Origin: Myxococcaceae bacterium
GTDB taxonomy: Bacteria > Myxococcota_A > Polyangia > Polyangiales > Ga0077539
Assembly (NCBI GenBank): GCA_004297725.1
Contig: SCUS01000156.1
Coordinates: 96,804-160,803, forward strand
DNA: 64,000 nt
Reading direction: 5' to 3'
Shown: piece after piece, positions 36,042 through 52,158 of the stretch
Layout: each line of letters starts with the position of its first letter
Position numbering within the stretch: the stretch's first letter is position 1
Notes under the pieces: generated by a model
What the model was told of the DNA's origin: nothing
Seen by the model: the letters and a program-made list of their open reading frames with translations, nothing else
The model's database searches: none
Translations under genes and position numbers: made by a program

Positions 36042-36055
36042 ACTGACACGTCAGT
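36042..36055. promoter_or_regulatory. 14-bp perfect-arm palindrome, possible operator
   Basis: The sequence ACTGAC-AC-GTCAGT forms a 6-bp inverted repeat 42 bases before the start of the activase-like gene at 36097. Its position between the gene and its likely promoter fits an operator for a dimeric repressor (TetR- or GntR-type). No such regulator gene is adjacent, so this is only a candidate. Confidence 0.35.
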
Positions 36056-36096
36056 TCAGTCCCCAGATCGGGTCGGCGATGCGGCAGGAGGAACGG

Positions 36097-41672
<5,576 letters not shown>

Positions 41673-41712
41673 TCGTTCGCGGGCGCCGCCCGGTGCGCTA
41701 CAACCCGTGCTC

Positions 41713-42093
41713 ATGGCGTGGTTGCTCGTCACCGTCGTCGGCGCTGCCGCGATCCTCTGGTGGTTCTCCCTCCAGGAAGACCTCTTCTGCCTCTCCGTGC
41801 GCGGCGGCCGCGTGCTCATCGTGCGCGGCCGGGTCCCTCCCCGCTTCGTGGCCGACGTGCGCGACATCCTGGGGAGGGCCCGCGCCCGGGACGTGACCAT
41901 CCGCGCGAGGCCCACCGCGCACAGCGGGCGGCTGATCTTCACGGGCGAGCTCGACGAGTTCACCCAGCAGCGGCTCCGCAACGTCTTCGGGCTCATCCCC
42001 GCGGCGCAGCTCCGGAGCGCGCCGCCCATCCAGAACCCTACGGTGGGTCAGCGCCTCGGCATCGAGTGGCTGGCGTGGTGGTTCGCCCGCTGA
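41713..42093 (+). CDS. DUF3634-family small membrane protein
   Basis: The 126-residue protein has an N-terminal membrane helix (AWLLVTVVGAAAILWWF), then the family segment LFCLSVRGGRVLIVRGRVPP followed by FVADVRDILGRARARDV. DUF3634 proteins are small and uncharacterised. I use ATG 41713; a GTG at 41707 is in frame two codons upstream. The gene follows the dehydratase-like gene by 40 bases and is convergent with the TolC-like gene, with only 19 bases between the stops. Confidence 0.75.
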   Translation: MAWLLVTVVGAAAILWWFSLQEDLFCLSVRGGRVLIVRGRVPPRFVADVRDILGRARARDVTIRARPTAHSGRLIFTGELDEFTQQRLRNVFGLIPAAQLRSAPPIQNPTVGQRLGIEWLAWWFAR

Positions 42094-42112
42094 GCGTCGA
42101 CGTAGCGGTCCT

Positions 42113-43573
42113 TCAGGGCGTCGGGGCCCCCTGCTCGCCCGCCGACGACGCCCCCTGCTCGCAGGTCGCCGCATCGCCCGGGACCGCCGCCACCGCCAGC
42201 CGCCACGCCGCCAGCGCTCGCTGAAACTCCGCGAGCGCGTCGACCTCCCGCAGCGCCGCCTCGGCCTCCGCCTGCTCGCGCAGGTTGACCACCAGCAGCG
42301 TCCCCTCGCCCAGCGTGAGGCGCGCCCGCTCCTGCTCGGCCAGGGTGCCCGCGAGGCCAAGCTCCGTGCGCGCCACGGTCCACCGCTGCCGCGCGGCCTC
42401 CATCGCCGACGCCGCGTCGCGAAGGTCGGCGGTGGCCCGGTCGCGCGCCATCCGGGTCTGCTGGTCGATGCGCGCCGCGGTCGCCGACGCCGCCCTCGCC
42501 CGGCCGTCCGCCGCCCGGTTGCGGATGGGGATGTCCAGCACCAGGCCCGCCTCGAGCACCGGCGGACGGCGCGGCTCGGGGCCGTCACCGAGGTCCTGCG
42601 AGACGGCCACCACCAGGTCGATGGCCGGGCGGCGCTGGTTCTCCGCCAGCTCTCGCTCGACCTCCTGCTGCGCGCGCTGCGCCTCCAGCCGCCGCACCTC
42701 AGGCCGCCTCGCGGCCGCCGCGCCCGCCTCCCGCGCCGCGCACCCCGGGGGAAGTATGACAGGATCCGGTAAAGCCTCGGGCAGCCGCGACGGGTCTGGG
42801 AGCGCGGGCTCGCCGCGTTCGTCGCGGAGGTAGAGCGACAGCGCGATGGCGGTCTGCTCCAGCGCCCGGCGCGCGGACACGACGAAGCCCTGCCGCTGCA
42901 CGATGGCGCGGGTGTTGTCGGTGCGCTCGAAGGGCGGCAGATCGCCCCGCGCGACGCGCGTCCCGAGCCCGGCGTCGCGGGCCTCGGCGAGCGCCAGGAG
43001 CGAGCGCGCGACCGCCATGCGCCGCCCCGCCGCGACCCACTCCCAGTAGGCCACGGTGGCCGCGCGGGCGGCCTCGATGCGCTGCTGCGCGACGCCCAGC
43101 GAGGCGACGGTGCGGCCGATCTCCGCGCGCCGGATGCTCGCCCTCGCCCGGTCGATGGGGCCGTTGCGCCAGAGCGGGATCGAGACGCCCGCGCGCAGCT
43201 CGCCGAGGGAGTTGGTCTCGAGCTTGCCGTCGTAGATGGGCATGCCCGTGTACGAGAGACCCTGGCCGAAGCGGTAGCCCGCGAAGAGCTGCGCGCCCCA
43301 GAGGGTCGTGGGCTGCGTGATCATCGTGTCGAGGGTCAGCGGCTGGTAGTACCCGAGCGGACCGGCCGCGGCGCGCGTGCGCCACTGCGGGTCGAAGGCC
43401 CCTTCGGCGCTCAGCAGCTCGGCGTCGGCGACGTCGCGGTCGCGCTCCGCCGCGGCGATGAGGGGGAAGTGCGACTCCACCGAGCGGAGCACCGTCGACA
43501 GCGCGATGGGCTGCGCCCCGGCCGCGGACGACCACCCGAGGGCGACCACGAAGGCGAGAGGGGACGGCTTCAC
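42113..43573 (-). CDS. TolC-type outer-membrane efflux protein
   Basis: The 486-residue protein has a signal peptide (cleavage near AAGAQP) and the long amphipathic helices of the OEP/TolC family (for example ARAATVAYWEWVAAGRRMAV and EQERARLTLGEGTLLVVNLR). In characterised systems a trimer forms the exit duct across the outer membrane for type I secretion or efflux. The GTG at 43573 overlaps the TGA of the adaptor gene by 4 bases (GTGA), so the two are translationally coupled. It is the last gene of the ABC-adaptor-TolC operon, consistent with a dedicated export route. Confidence 0.87.
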   Translation of the reverse strand: MKPSPLAFVVALGWSSAAGAQPIALSTVLRSVESHFPLIAAAERDRDVADAELLSAEGAFDPQWRTRAAAGPLGYYQPLTLDTMITQPTTLWGAQLFAGYRFGQGLSYTGMPIYDGKLETNSLGELRAGVSIPLWRNGPIDRARASIRRAEIGRTVASLGVAQQRIEAARAATVAYWEWVAAGRRMAVARSLLALAEARDAGLGTRVARGDLPPFERTDNTRAIVQRQGFVVSARRALEQTAIALSLYLRDERGEPALPDPSRLPEALPDPVILPPGCAAREAGAAAARRPEVRRLEAQRAQQEVERELAENQRRPAIDLVVAVSQDLGDGPEPRRPPVLEAGLVLDIPIRNRAADGRARAASATAARIDQQTRMARDRATADLRDAASAMEAARQRWTVARTELGLAGTLAEQERARLTLGEGTLLVVNLREQAEAEAALREVDALAEFQRALAAWRLAVAAVPGDAATCEQGASSAGEQGAPTP

Positions 43574-44907
43574 TTGGTGCGCTCCGTCGTGACGCCGAGG
43601 GGCGCGGGCATCGGCGGGAAACCGTTGAACTGGCGCCAGAGTTCCCACCCCAGGCGCACGCGGTTGAGGAGGACCCAGCCGTTGGCGCGCACCCCCTGAC
43701 GGAGGTAGCGCCCGGTGGGCCAGCGCGCGCCGGGCTCGGGGACCACCAGCACGCGAAACTTCCCCTGGCCGTTGTCCGCGGAGTCGACGACGGCGATGCG
43801 CCCGCCGAAGGTGCCGTAGGCGAGCGTCGGCCAGCCGGTGAACTGCAGCGCGGGCCAGCCCTCGAACTGCAGCCGCACGTGCTGCCCCTCGTGCAGCAGC
43901 GGCACGTCGTTGCCGTCGGCCCAGAGCTCGACCGCCCTGGCGTCGGTGTCGGGCACGAAGACCACCAGCGGGTCGCCGGCCTTCACCTGCTCGCCGCCGG
44001 TCGCGGCGATGAGCCGCAGCACCGTGCCGTCCCGCGGCGCCGCGACGAGCTGCGTGGCCTGCCGCGCGAGGCGCACCTCGATGCGCGCGAGCTCCCCGGT
44101 CGCCGAAGCGATCTCCGACGCCGCCGCCGCCCTCGCCGCGCGCGCGTCCTCGATGGACGCGAAGCCGTCGGTGCCCACCCGCAGCAGGTCGGACTGCAGC
44201 GCGCTCTCCTCGCTCTGCGCCGCGCTCAGCGCCGCCTGCGCGCGGTCGACCTCCGTGCGCGCCCGCACCCGATCGAGCTCGGCGAGCTCGCCCGTGCGCG
44301 TCGAGGCCAGGCCCTCGGCGATGAGCGCCCGCTGCCGGTCGAAGTTGAGCTGCGCGGTGCGCGCCGTCGCCTCCGTCGCCTGCAGCACCTGCCGCGCCGA
44401 GCGCACCCGGTCCTGCGCCATGCGCACCCGGCTCGTGGCGGCCCCGACGGCGCTCTGGCGCGACTGCGTGAGCTGCCCGATGCGCTCGCCGATGGCCGCG
44501 TCCCGGGCCCTCGCGGCCTCGAGCCTCGCCTGCACCGCGTCGCGCTCCTGCCGCAGCCGCGCGATGATCTGCGGGTCGTTGTCGGAGATCTCGAGCAGGG
44601 GCTCGCCCGAGCGCACGTGGCTGCCGTCGCGCACCCAGAACTTCACCACCCGCCCCTCGATGGGGGCCTCGATGGTCTGCTGGCGCTCGAGCGGGGCGTA
44701 GGCCACGACGCGGCCGTGGCCCGCCGCGGACTGCTGCCACGGCACCAGCACGACGGACAGCACGACGACGGCGAAGAGCGCGCCGAACACCGCGGCGCAG
44801 ACGCTCGCCCCGCCGGACGACGGGACCATCTCGGCGGCGGCGGCGGATCCGGCGACGTCCGGGGTGACCGGGAGCGTGGGATCGAAGGGTTGCATGGTGG
44901 CGCTCAT
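43570..44907 (-). CDS. HlyD-type membrane-fusion adaptor
   Basis: The 445-residue protein has an N-terminal membrane helix at about residues 33-57 (GASVCAAVFGALFAVVVLSV). Next comes a lipoyl-like segment (QQTIEAPIEGRVVKFWVRDG) and a long coiled-coil hairpin of about 180 residues. The second lipoyl half (VAAPRDGTVLRLIAATGG) and a beta-barrel domain follow. This order is that of type I secretion adaptors, which bridge an inner-membrane ABC pump to TolC. The ATG overlaps the stop of the ABC gene (ATGA), and the TGA overlaps the TolC-like start. The Trp-rich C-terminus (GWELWRQFNGFPP) is unusual but near the end. Confidence 0.87.
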   Translation of the reverse strand: MSATMQPFDPTLPVTPDVAGSAAAAEMVPSSGGASVCAAVFGALFAVVVLSVVLVPWQQSAAGHGRVVAYAPLERQQTIEAPIEGRVVKFWVRDGSHVRSGEPLLEISDNDPQIIARLRQERDAVQARLEAARARDAAIGERIGQLTQSRQSAVGAATSRVRMAQDRVRSARQVLQATEATARTAQLNFDRQRALIAEGLASTRTGELAELDRVRARTEVDRAQAALSAAQSEESALQSDLLRVGTDGFASIEDARAARAAAASEIASATGELARIEVRLARQATQLVAAPRDGTVLRLIAATGGEQVKAGDPLVVFVPDTDARAVELWADGNDVPLLHEGQHVRLQFEGWPALQFTGWPTLAYGTFGGRIAVVDSADNGQGKFRVLVVPEPGARWPTGRYLRQGVRANGWVLLNRVRLGWELWRQFNGFPPMPAPLGVTTERTK

Positions 44908-46559
44908 CGGGCGGAGGGGAGGGCGAAGGTGGTGTCGCAGCGGCGAGCGAGGTCGGCGCGGTGCGTGAGCAGCAGCAGGGTCCACGGCGCGGCGCGGTCG
45001 AGCAGCGCCGGGAGCACCGCGGCGATGGTCTCGTCGTCGAGGCCGTCGAGCGCGTCGTCGACCACCAGCAGCCGCGGCCCTCGCGCGATGGCCCGGGCGA
45101 ACATCAGCCGCCACGCCTGCGCCGACGAGAACGGCCGCCCCCCTGGCTGCAGCCGGGTGTGCACGCCCTCCGCGAAGGCCGCCACCGCGTCCTCGAGGCC
45201 CACCGCGCGCAGGGCGGCGCGCACGTCTTCGGCGCTCACCTCGGCGCTGCCCACGGCGACGTTGTCGTAGATGGTCCCGTCGAAGACCTCCGGGTGGTGC
45301 ACGAGCTCCGTCGCGCGGTGAAGCGCGTCCGGGGAGAGCTCGCGCACGTCTGCGCCGTCGACGCGCACGACCCCCTGCGTGGGCGACCGCAGGCCGACCG
45401 CCAGCCTCGCGAGGGTGCTCTTTCCCGCGGTGGAGACGCCCATCACGGCGGCGCGCTCGCCGGGCGCGATCCGCAGCGTGACGCCCTGCAGGGCGGCGCC
45501 CCCGTCGGCGTAGCGGTAGCCGACGTCGAGCAGCTCGAGCCCGAGCGGACCCTCCTGTCGCGGCGAGGGCAGCGGGGCGCCGCCCGCGCGCTCGACGGGG
45601 AGGTCGACGAGGTGCCCGAGCTTGTCGACCGCGGTCACGAGGTCGTACCAGGCGTCGAGCTGCTTGCTGAACTTCGCCACGCCGGCGAGCACCGCGGAGA
45701 CGATGAGCTCCGCCGCCGCGAGCTGCCCGACGGAGAGCGCCCGCTCGCTCACCAGCCATCCCCCGAGGCCGAGCAGCGCGGCGCTGAGGACGGCCTTGAG
45801 GGCGCGCGACCCGATCTGCTGGCGCATCACGATGCGGAAGTGCGTCGCGCGGGCGGAGAGGTAAGCCTTCGTGAGGCCGCGCATCCGCTCGACCGCGTAG
45901 GCCCGCGAGGCCTCCGGTCGAAAGGTCTCGGGGAAGCGGCCGAGCTCCTGCAGCCACGCGGCGACGGCGTACTTGCCCTTGGACTCCTCGATGCTGGTCG
46001 GGATGGCGTCGTGCCCGAGCGGGAAGAGGATGAGCACGATGCCGAGCACCAGCACCGCGTCGAAGGCCAGCAGCGCGGGGTGATAGAACGCGAGGAGCAC
46101 CGTGCCGATCACGGCCTGGAGGACCAGCGCGAGGCCCTCGAGCAGCAGCGACGCGGCGGTCTTCTGGACGGTGACGACGTCGAAGAAGCGGTTGAGCAGC
46201 TCGGGGACGTTGTTGTCGTCGTGGGCGTCGCTGCGCATCTTCGGCAATCGGTGCGCAAGGTCGATCGCCACGCGCACGAACACCCGGCGCTGCAGCAGCT
46301 CGACGACGAGAAACTGCATCGAGGCCATGATCCCCTCGAAGGAGAGGCCCACGAGCACGAAGAAGGTCAGCACGAACACCTGCTGGAGCACCGTGCCGAA
46401 CGCGACGGTGTTGACCAGCGAGGCGACCGCGATGGGCACCGCGAGCGAGACGAGCCCGATGCCCGCCGCGTAGACGAGCACCACCCAGAGGTCGTGCCCC
46501 TCGGTGCGGACGAGCTGAAACACGCGGCGAATCGGGTCGGGGTGGGCGTGGGCGTTCAT
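44904..46559 (-). CDS. ABC exporter with degenerate signature and Walker B motifs
   Basis: The 551-residue protein has a six-helix exporter membrane domain and a C-terminal ATPase domain. Walker A GVSTAGKST is at 374-382 and the H-loop histidine is in LLTHRAD. The signature segment reads FSSAQ (477-481) instead of LSGGQ, and Walker B reads LLVVDD, with D502 where the catalytic glutamate belongs. There is no N-terminal peptidase domain, so a bacteriocin-type leader peptidase role is not supported. It is the first gene of an ABC-HlyD-TolC set, all overlapping by 4 bases, so a type I secretion or efflux role is likely. ATP hydrolysis may be slow or need another partner. The substrate is unknown; no toxin or RTX gene is adjacent. 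Confidence 0.83.
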   Translation of the reverse strand: MNAHAHPDPIRRVFQLVRTEGHDLWVVLVYAAGIGLVSLAVPIAVASLVNTVAFGTVLQQVFVLTFFVLVGLSFEGIMASMQFLVVELLQRRVFVRVAIDLAHRLPKMRSDAHDDNNVPELLNRFFDVVTVQKTAASLLLEGLALVLQAVIGTVLLAFYHPALLAFDAVLVLGIVLILFPLGHDAIPTSIEESKGKYAVAAWLQELGRFPETFRPEASRAYAVERMRGLTKAYLSARATHFRIVMRQQIGSRALKAVLSAALLGLGGWLVSERALSVGQLAAAELIVSAVLAGVAKFSKQLDAWYDLVTAVDKLGHLVDLPVERAGGAPLPSPRQEGPLGLELLDVGYRYADGGAALQGVTLRIAPGERAAVMGVSTAGKSTLARLAVGLRSPTQGVVRVDGADVRELSPDALHRATELVHHPEVFDGTIYDNVAVGSAEVSAEDVRAALRAVGLEDAVAAFAEGVHTRLQPGGRPFSSAQAWRLMFARAIARGPRLLVVDDALDGLDDETIAAVLPALLDRAAPWTLLLLTHRADLARRCDTTFALPSAR

Positions 46560-46579
46560 CGGGTGCGGCGGTGCCCGAC

Positions 46580-46595
46580 AGCAGCTAGCGTGCCG
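46580..46595 (-). promoter_or_regulatory. candidate sigma54 (-24/-12) promoter of the export operon
   Basis: Read on the minus strand the bases are CGGCACGCTAGCTGCT, which match the sigma54 consensus TGGCACGNNNNTTGCW with two differences and keep the required GG-N10-GC spacing. It lies 21 bases before the ABC gene start at 46559, giving a very short leader. Sigma54 activators are encoded elsewhere in the window, so the match is biologically possible. It could also be a chance match in GC-rich DNA. Confidence 0.3.
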
Positions 46596-46795
46596 CGCGC
46601 GAAGTCCGCGGGTTGGGCCCGATTAGCAGACAGACGACCGTGCGGCGGTTTGTCTCACTCTCGACAAAGGTTGCGCAATTTTCCGCCCGCGCGGCGACGG
46701 CGTCGACGAGGTCCGTGGCGGGTGACCCGGTACCCCGAGGGGCCGAGGCACGCTCTCGCGTTGAGCGAGCACGGATCGTCGCCTACCGTGGCTGC

Positions 46796-49297
46796 ATGCA
46801 TGGGAGGGGCGGGAGGGGGCGGGCGAGCGTCGTCATCGCATGGGCGATGCTGGGTGGGTTGAGCGCGTCGTGCACCGCTGCGCCTCCGAGCGGTCCTGCC
46901 CCCAGAGGGCCAGGCGAGGCGTCGGACGGCGGCGTGAAGGACGTCGCCGAGGTCGCAGACGTTGCCGACGCTGTCGATGTCGGCCCGGCGTTCGACGCCC
47001 CCTCGTCACCGACCGACGTGGGCGCCGCGGAAGCGGGTGCGCCCGACGTGGTGCGCGTCGACGCGGAGGGCCAAGACGCCGCGGTGGTCGATGCGCAGAC
47101 CTCGGACGTGGGCGTCGATGTGCCGCCGCCAGTCGACGTCACGCGCGACGCAGGGACCGACGCGCCGACGGTCCTCGACGCTCCGGACGAGTGCACGCCG
47201 TCCTCGACCCGCCCTTGCTACACGGGGCCCGGGGCGTCACGCGGCGTCGGGCTGTGCCGGGACGGGGTCGAGACCTGCGACGCTCGCGGCCACTGGGCTC
47301 CCGGCTGCGCGGGGATGGTCCTCCCCACGACGGAGGTGTGCAACGGCGCGGACGACGACTGCAACGCCGTGACCGACGACGCACCGCAGGCCGCGTCGAC
47401 CTGCCCGGAGGCGCCCAACGCACGCGCGGTGTGCAGCGAGGGACGGTGCGGCGCGGTGTGCCTCCCCGGCCACCACGACTGCGGCGGATCATGCGTGAGC
47501 GACGCGCTGCCCACGAGCTGCGGCGCGCTCTGCTCGCCCTGCCCTGCCCCCGCCAACAGCACGGCCACCTGCGTCTCGGCGCGCTGCGGGTACGCATGCA
47601 ACGCGGGCTTCCACGCCTGCAGCGGGGTCTGCGTGTCCAACACCTCGACGCTCACGTGCGGGACGCGCTGCTCGCCCTGCTCGAACGTGGTCGCGCTTCC
47701 GGCCAACGCGACGCTCACCTGCAACGGGACGATCTGCTGGCACACCTGCAACCGCGGCTTCGTCTTCATGGGCATCCCCGAGTGCGGCGTCCCGGCGCCC
47801 CACCGGCTCTCCCCGATGGCCGCCTCGACGGTCACGACCGACCGGCCGACGCTGCGCTGGACGCCCGCCGCGGACGTCGAGGGCACGCACGTCGACATCT
47901 GCCGCGACCGCTTCTGCACCATGGTCGAACAGTCCTTCGATGTGACCGGGTCCAGCCTGCGGCCCACCGTCGCGCTCGCGGCGGGCGTGCACTTCTGGCG
48001 CGCGTCCGGTCGCATCGGCGCGGTCACGGGCAGGCCGGAGCTGCCCTGGGTGTTCCTGGTCCCGGCGAGGTCGACCCCGCTCGACCTGAGCCACGGGACC
48101 GCGCCCGACTTCAACGGGGACGGATACGCGGACCTCGCGGTCTCCCTCCGGAACGATCGCATGCTGGTCTACTACGGGTCCCTGGCGGGACTGGCGGCCA
48201 CCCCCACGGACCTTATCTCCATCGACCAATTGGGCGGCTCCGCACGCCTCGTGGTGGCCGGGGACGTCAACGGGGACGGCTACATCGACCTCACGGCGAC
48301 CGCCATCCCGCGGACGGCCGTGGTCCCCAGGACGTTCGTCTACTGGGGCTCCAACATCGGACTCTCGGAGCGCGGGCTGATGTTTCTGCCCACGACGGAC
48401 AACCTGACCCGCGCGGGCGACTTCAACGGCGACGGGTACGCCGATCTGGTCACCATCACCTCGTCCAGATCCATCGGTCAGGTCCTCTCCGGCGCGCCGC
48501 GGGCCGTCGTCGGGCCGTTCTCGCGCCCCTTCTCGGCGGGCCCGACGCAGAACCTCCGCGACCTGCCGCCCGGAGACGCCGTCGCGGGCGTCGGCGACTT
48601 CAACGGCGACGGCTTCGCGGACATCGTCGGCCTCTTCGGAGAGCCTCTCGGCACTGCGCCGTGGGTGTCGGGAGGGTTCTGCCTCTTCCCCGGCGCGGCG
48701 ATGGGGGCCGAGCGAACCGTGTGCACGGTCCCCCCGGCCTACGGCTCGTCGATCTACCCCTACGCGGTGCGGGGCGTCGGGGACACGGACGGCGACGGCC
48801 TCGCGGACATCGCGCTCTCGAGCCGTCCCTACGGACCCACCGGTGCTCCGACGATCGCGCTGTTCACGGGCACTTCACCCGACGGCCTGGTCGTCCGGAC
48901 GACGCTCTCCGCGCCGTCGGGCGGGACGTCGTTGCCCTCCACGGTGGAGGCCGGCGGTGACGTCGACGCCGACGGCTATGCCGACGTGCTGGTGGGCTCC
49001 CCCGGCGCGGCCGCTGCCGCGGGCGTCTACCTGGGTGGGCGCAGCGGCGCGAGGACGGCGCCCGACATCGTCCTGGAACCTCCCGTCGGCGACCCGGCCG
49101 AGGGCTTCGGCGCCTGGATGGCCGGGGCGGATCTCAACGGCGACGGCCGCTCGGACGTGGTCGTCGGCGCTCCGGGCGCGGACTCGGGGCGCGGCCGCCT
49201 CTACGTCTACTACTCCTCCCCGACGGGCCTCGGTCCGCGGCCTTCGCGCACGCTGACTCCGCCGGGCAGCGAGGCCTTCGCCGACCTGGCCCACTGA
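46796..49297 (+). CDS. FG-GAP/VCBS-repeat lipoprotein with Cys-rich N-terminal region
   Basis: The 833-residue protein is probably a lipoprotein (LSASC, Cys26). An Asp/Val-rich spacer follows, then a cysteine-rich region with a MopE-like metal-binding-type motif (CNGADDDCNAVTDD). Two Cys-rich modules of the type CxPGHHDCGGSCV and CNAGFHACSGVCV come next. A fibronectin-like segment (LRWTPAADVEGTHVDICRD) leads to at least six FG-GAP/VCBS blades with DFNGDGYAD calcium-type loops. Such proteins are surface-exposed in many Myxococcota. Its function is unknown; adhesion or matrix roles are guesses. The ATG at 46796 is chosen for the signal peptide; longer reading upstream gives no protein-like sequence. 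Confidence 0.87.
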   Translation: MHGRGGRGRASVVIAWAMLGGLSASCTAAPPSGPAPRGPGEASDGGVKDVAEVADVADAVDVGPAFDAPSSPTDVGAAEAGAPDVVRVDAEGQDAAVVDAQTSDVGVDVPPPVDVTRDAGTDAPTVLDAPDECTPSSTRPCYTGPGASRGVGLCRDGVETCDARGHWAPGCAGMVLPTTEVCNGADDDCNAVTDDAPQAASTCPEAPNARAVCSEGRCGAVCLPGHHDCGGSCVSDALPTSCGALCSPCPAPANSTATCVSARCGYACNAGFHACSGVCVSNTSTLTCGTRCSPCSNVVALPANATLTCNGTICWHTCNRGFVFMGIPECGVPAPHRLSPMAASTVTTDRPTLRWTPAADVEGTHVDICRDRFCTMVEQSFDVTGSSLRPTVALAAGVHFWRASGRIGAVTGRPELPWVFLVPARSTPLDLSHGTAPDFNGDGYADLAVSLRNDRMLVYYGSLAGLAATPTDLISIDQLGGSARLVVAGDVNGDGYIDLTATAIPRTAVVPRTFVYWGSNIGLSERGLMFLPTTDNLTRAGDFNGDGYADLVTITSSRSIGQVLSGAPRAVVGPFSRPFSAGPTQNLRDLPPGDAVAGVGDFNGDGFADIVGLFGEPLGTAPWVSGGFCLFPGAAMGAERTVCTVPPAYGSSIYPYAVRGVGDTDGDGLADIALSSRPYGPTGAPTIALFTGTSPDGLVVRTTLSAPSGGTSLPSTVEAGGDVDADGYADVLVGSPGAAAAAGVYLGGRSGARTAPDIVLEPPVGDPAEGFGAWMAGADLNGDGRSDVVVGAPGADSGRGRLYVYYSSPTGLGPRPSRTLTPPGSEAFADLAH

Positions 49298-49403
49298 GCG
49301 GGCGCGAGCGTATCTCGAAGCTCCAGAAGCCTTGTCCACAAGCCTTTCAGTGACCTGTGTGCCGAACGGAGCCTCCTCGCGCCCTCCTGCCCGCGTCGCG
49401 GCC

Positions 49404-49807
49404 TCACCATCGCACCCGGTCGCCCGCCCGTATCTCCGGCGCGCTCGCGGCGGTCCACTCGATCACGTGCCGCACGTCGTCGTGGCAGCGCGGCGCGGCG
49501 TCCCCCGCCGGGAAGCCCCGCTCCACCGCCCTCACCACGCCGTCCGCCGAGACGTAGGTCACGTCGATGGCGAAGCCCACCGCGCCGTTCACGATGCACG
49601 CCTCGGTGCTGAGCGGAAACTCCAGCCACAGCGCGCGCCCCTCGGGCAAGGCCGGACGCCCGCTCAGCCCCACCGAGCGCGCGGCCGCGGTGGCGGCCAC
49701 CTCCGCGCACCCGGCGGCCACCTCCGCGTCGCCGCGATGCACCGTGAACGCCCGATCCCCGCACGCGCAGCCCGCGAGCCAGAGCGCCGCGAGGCCGAGG
49801 CGCACCG

Positions 49808-49811
<4 letters not shown>
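49404..49811 (-). CDS. DUF192-family lipoprotein
   Basis: The 135-residue protein has a short lipoprotein signal (LAGC, Cys15) and the DUF192 pattern: VAATAAARSVGLSGRPALPE, then LWLEFPLSTEACIVNGAVGF and VTYVSADGVVRAVERGFPAG. Known members are about 120 residues and of unknown role. The usual conserved Met in the GLxxR segment is less clear. The start is GTG at 49811, which overlaps the TGA of the haem protein gene by 4 bases, or GTG at 49805. It is the last gene of the propeller-haem-DUF192 operon. Confidence 0.78.
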
Positions 49812-52147
<2,336 letters not shown>

Positions 52148-52158
52148 CAGGGTGGTCC

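Noticed and set aside
36079..36096. Upstream ATG of the activase-like gene
   Set aside because: The AGGAGG lies after this ATG and 5 bases before the next one, so the later start is favoured.
46613..46795. 61-codon N-terminal extension of the FG-GAP lipoprotein
   Set aside because: It would bury the lipoprotein signal peptide that starts at 46796, and its composition is not protein-like.
49319..49353. Short repeat of AAGCCTT and a CTTG/CAAG pair between convergent genes as a terminator
   Set aside because: The possible stem is only 4 bp and the repeat is direct, not inverted. It is not a convincing terminator.
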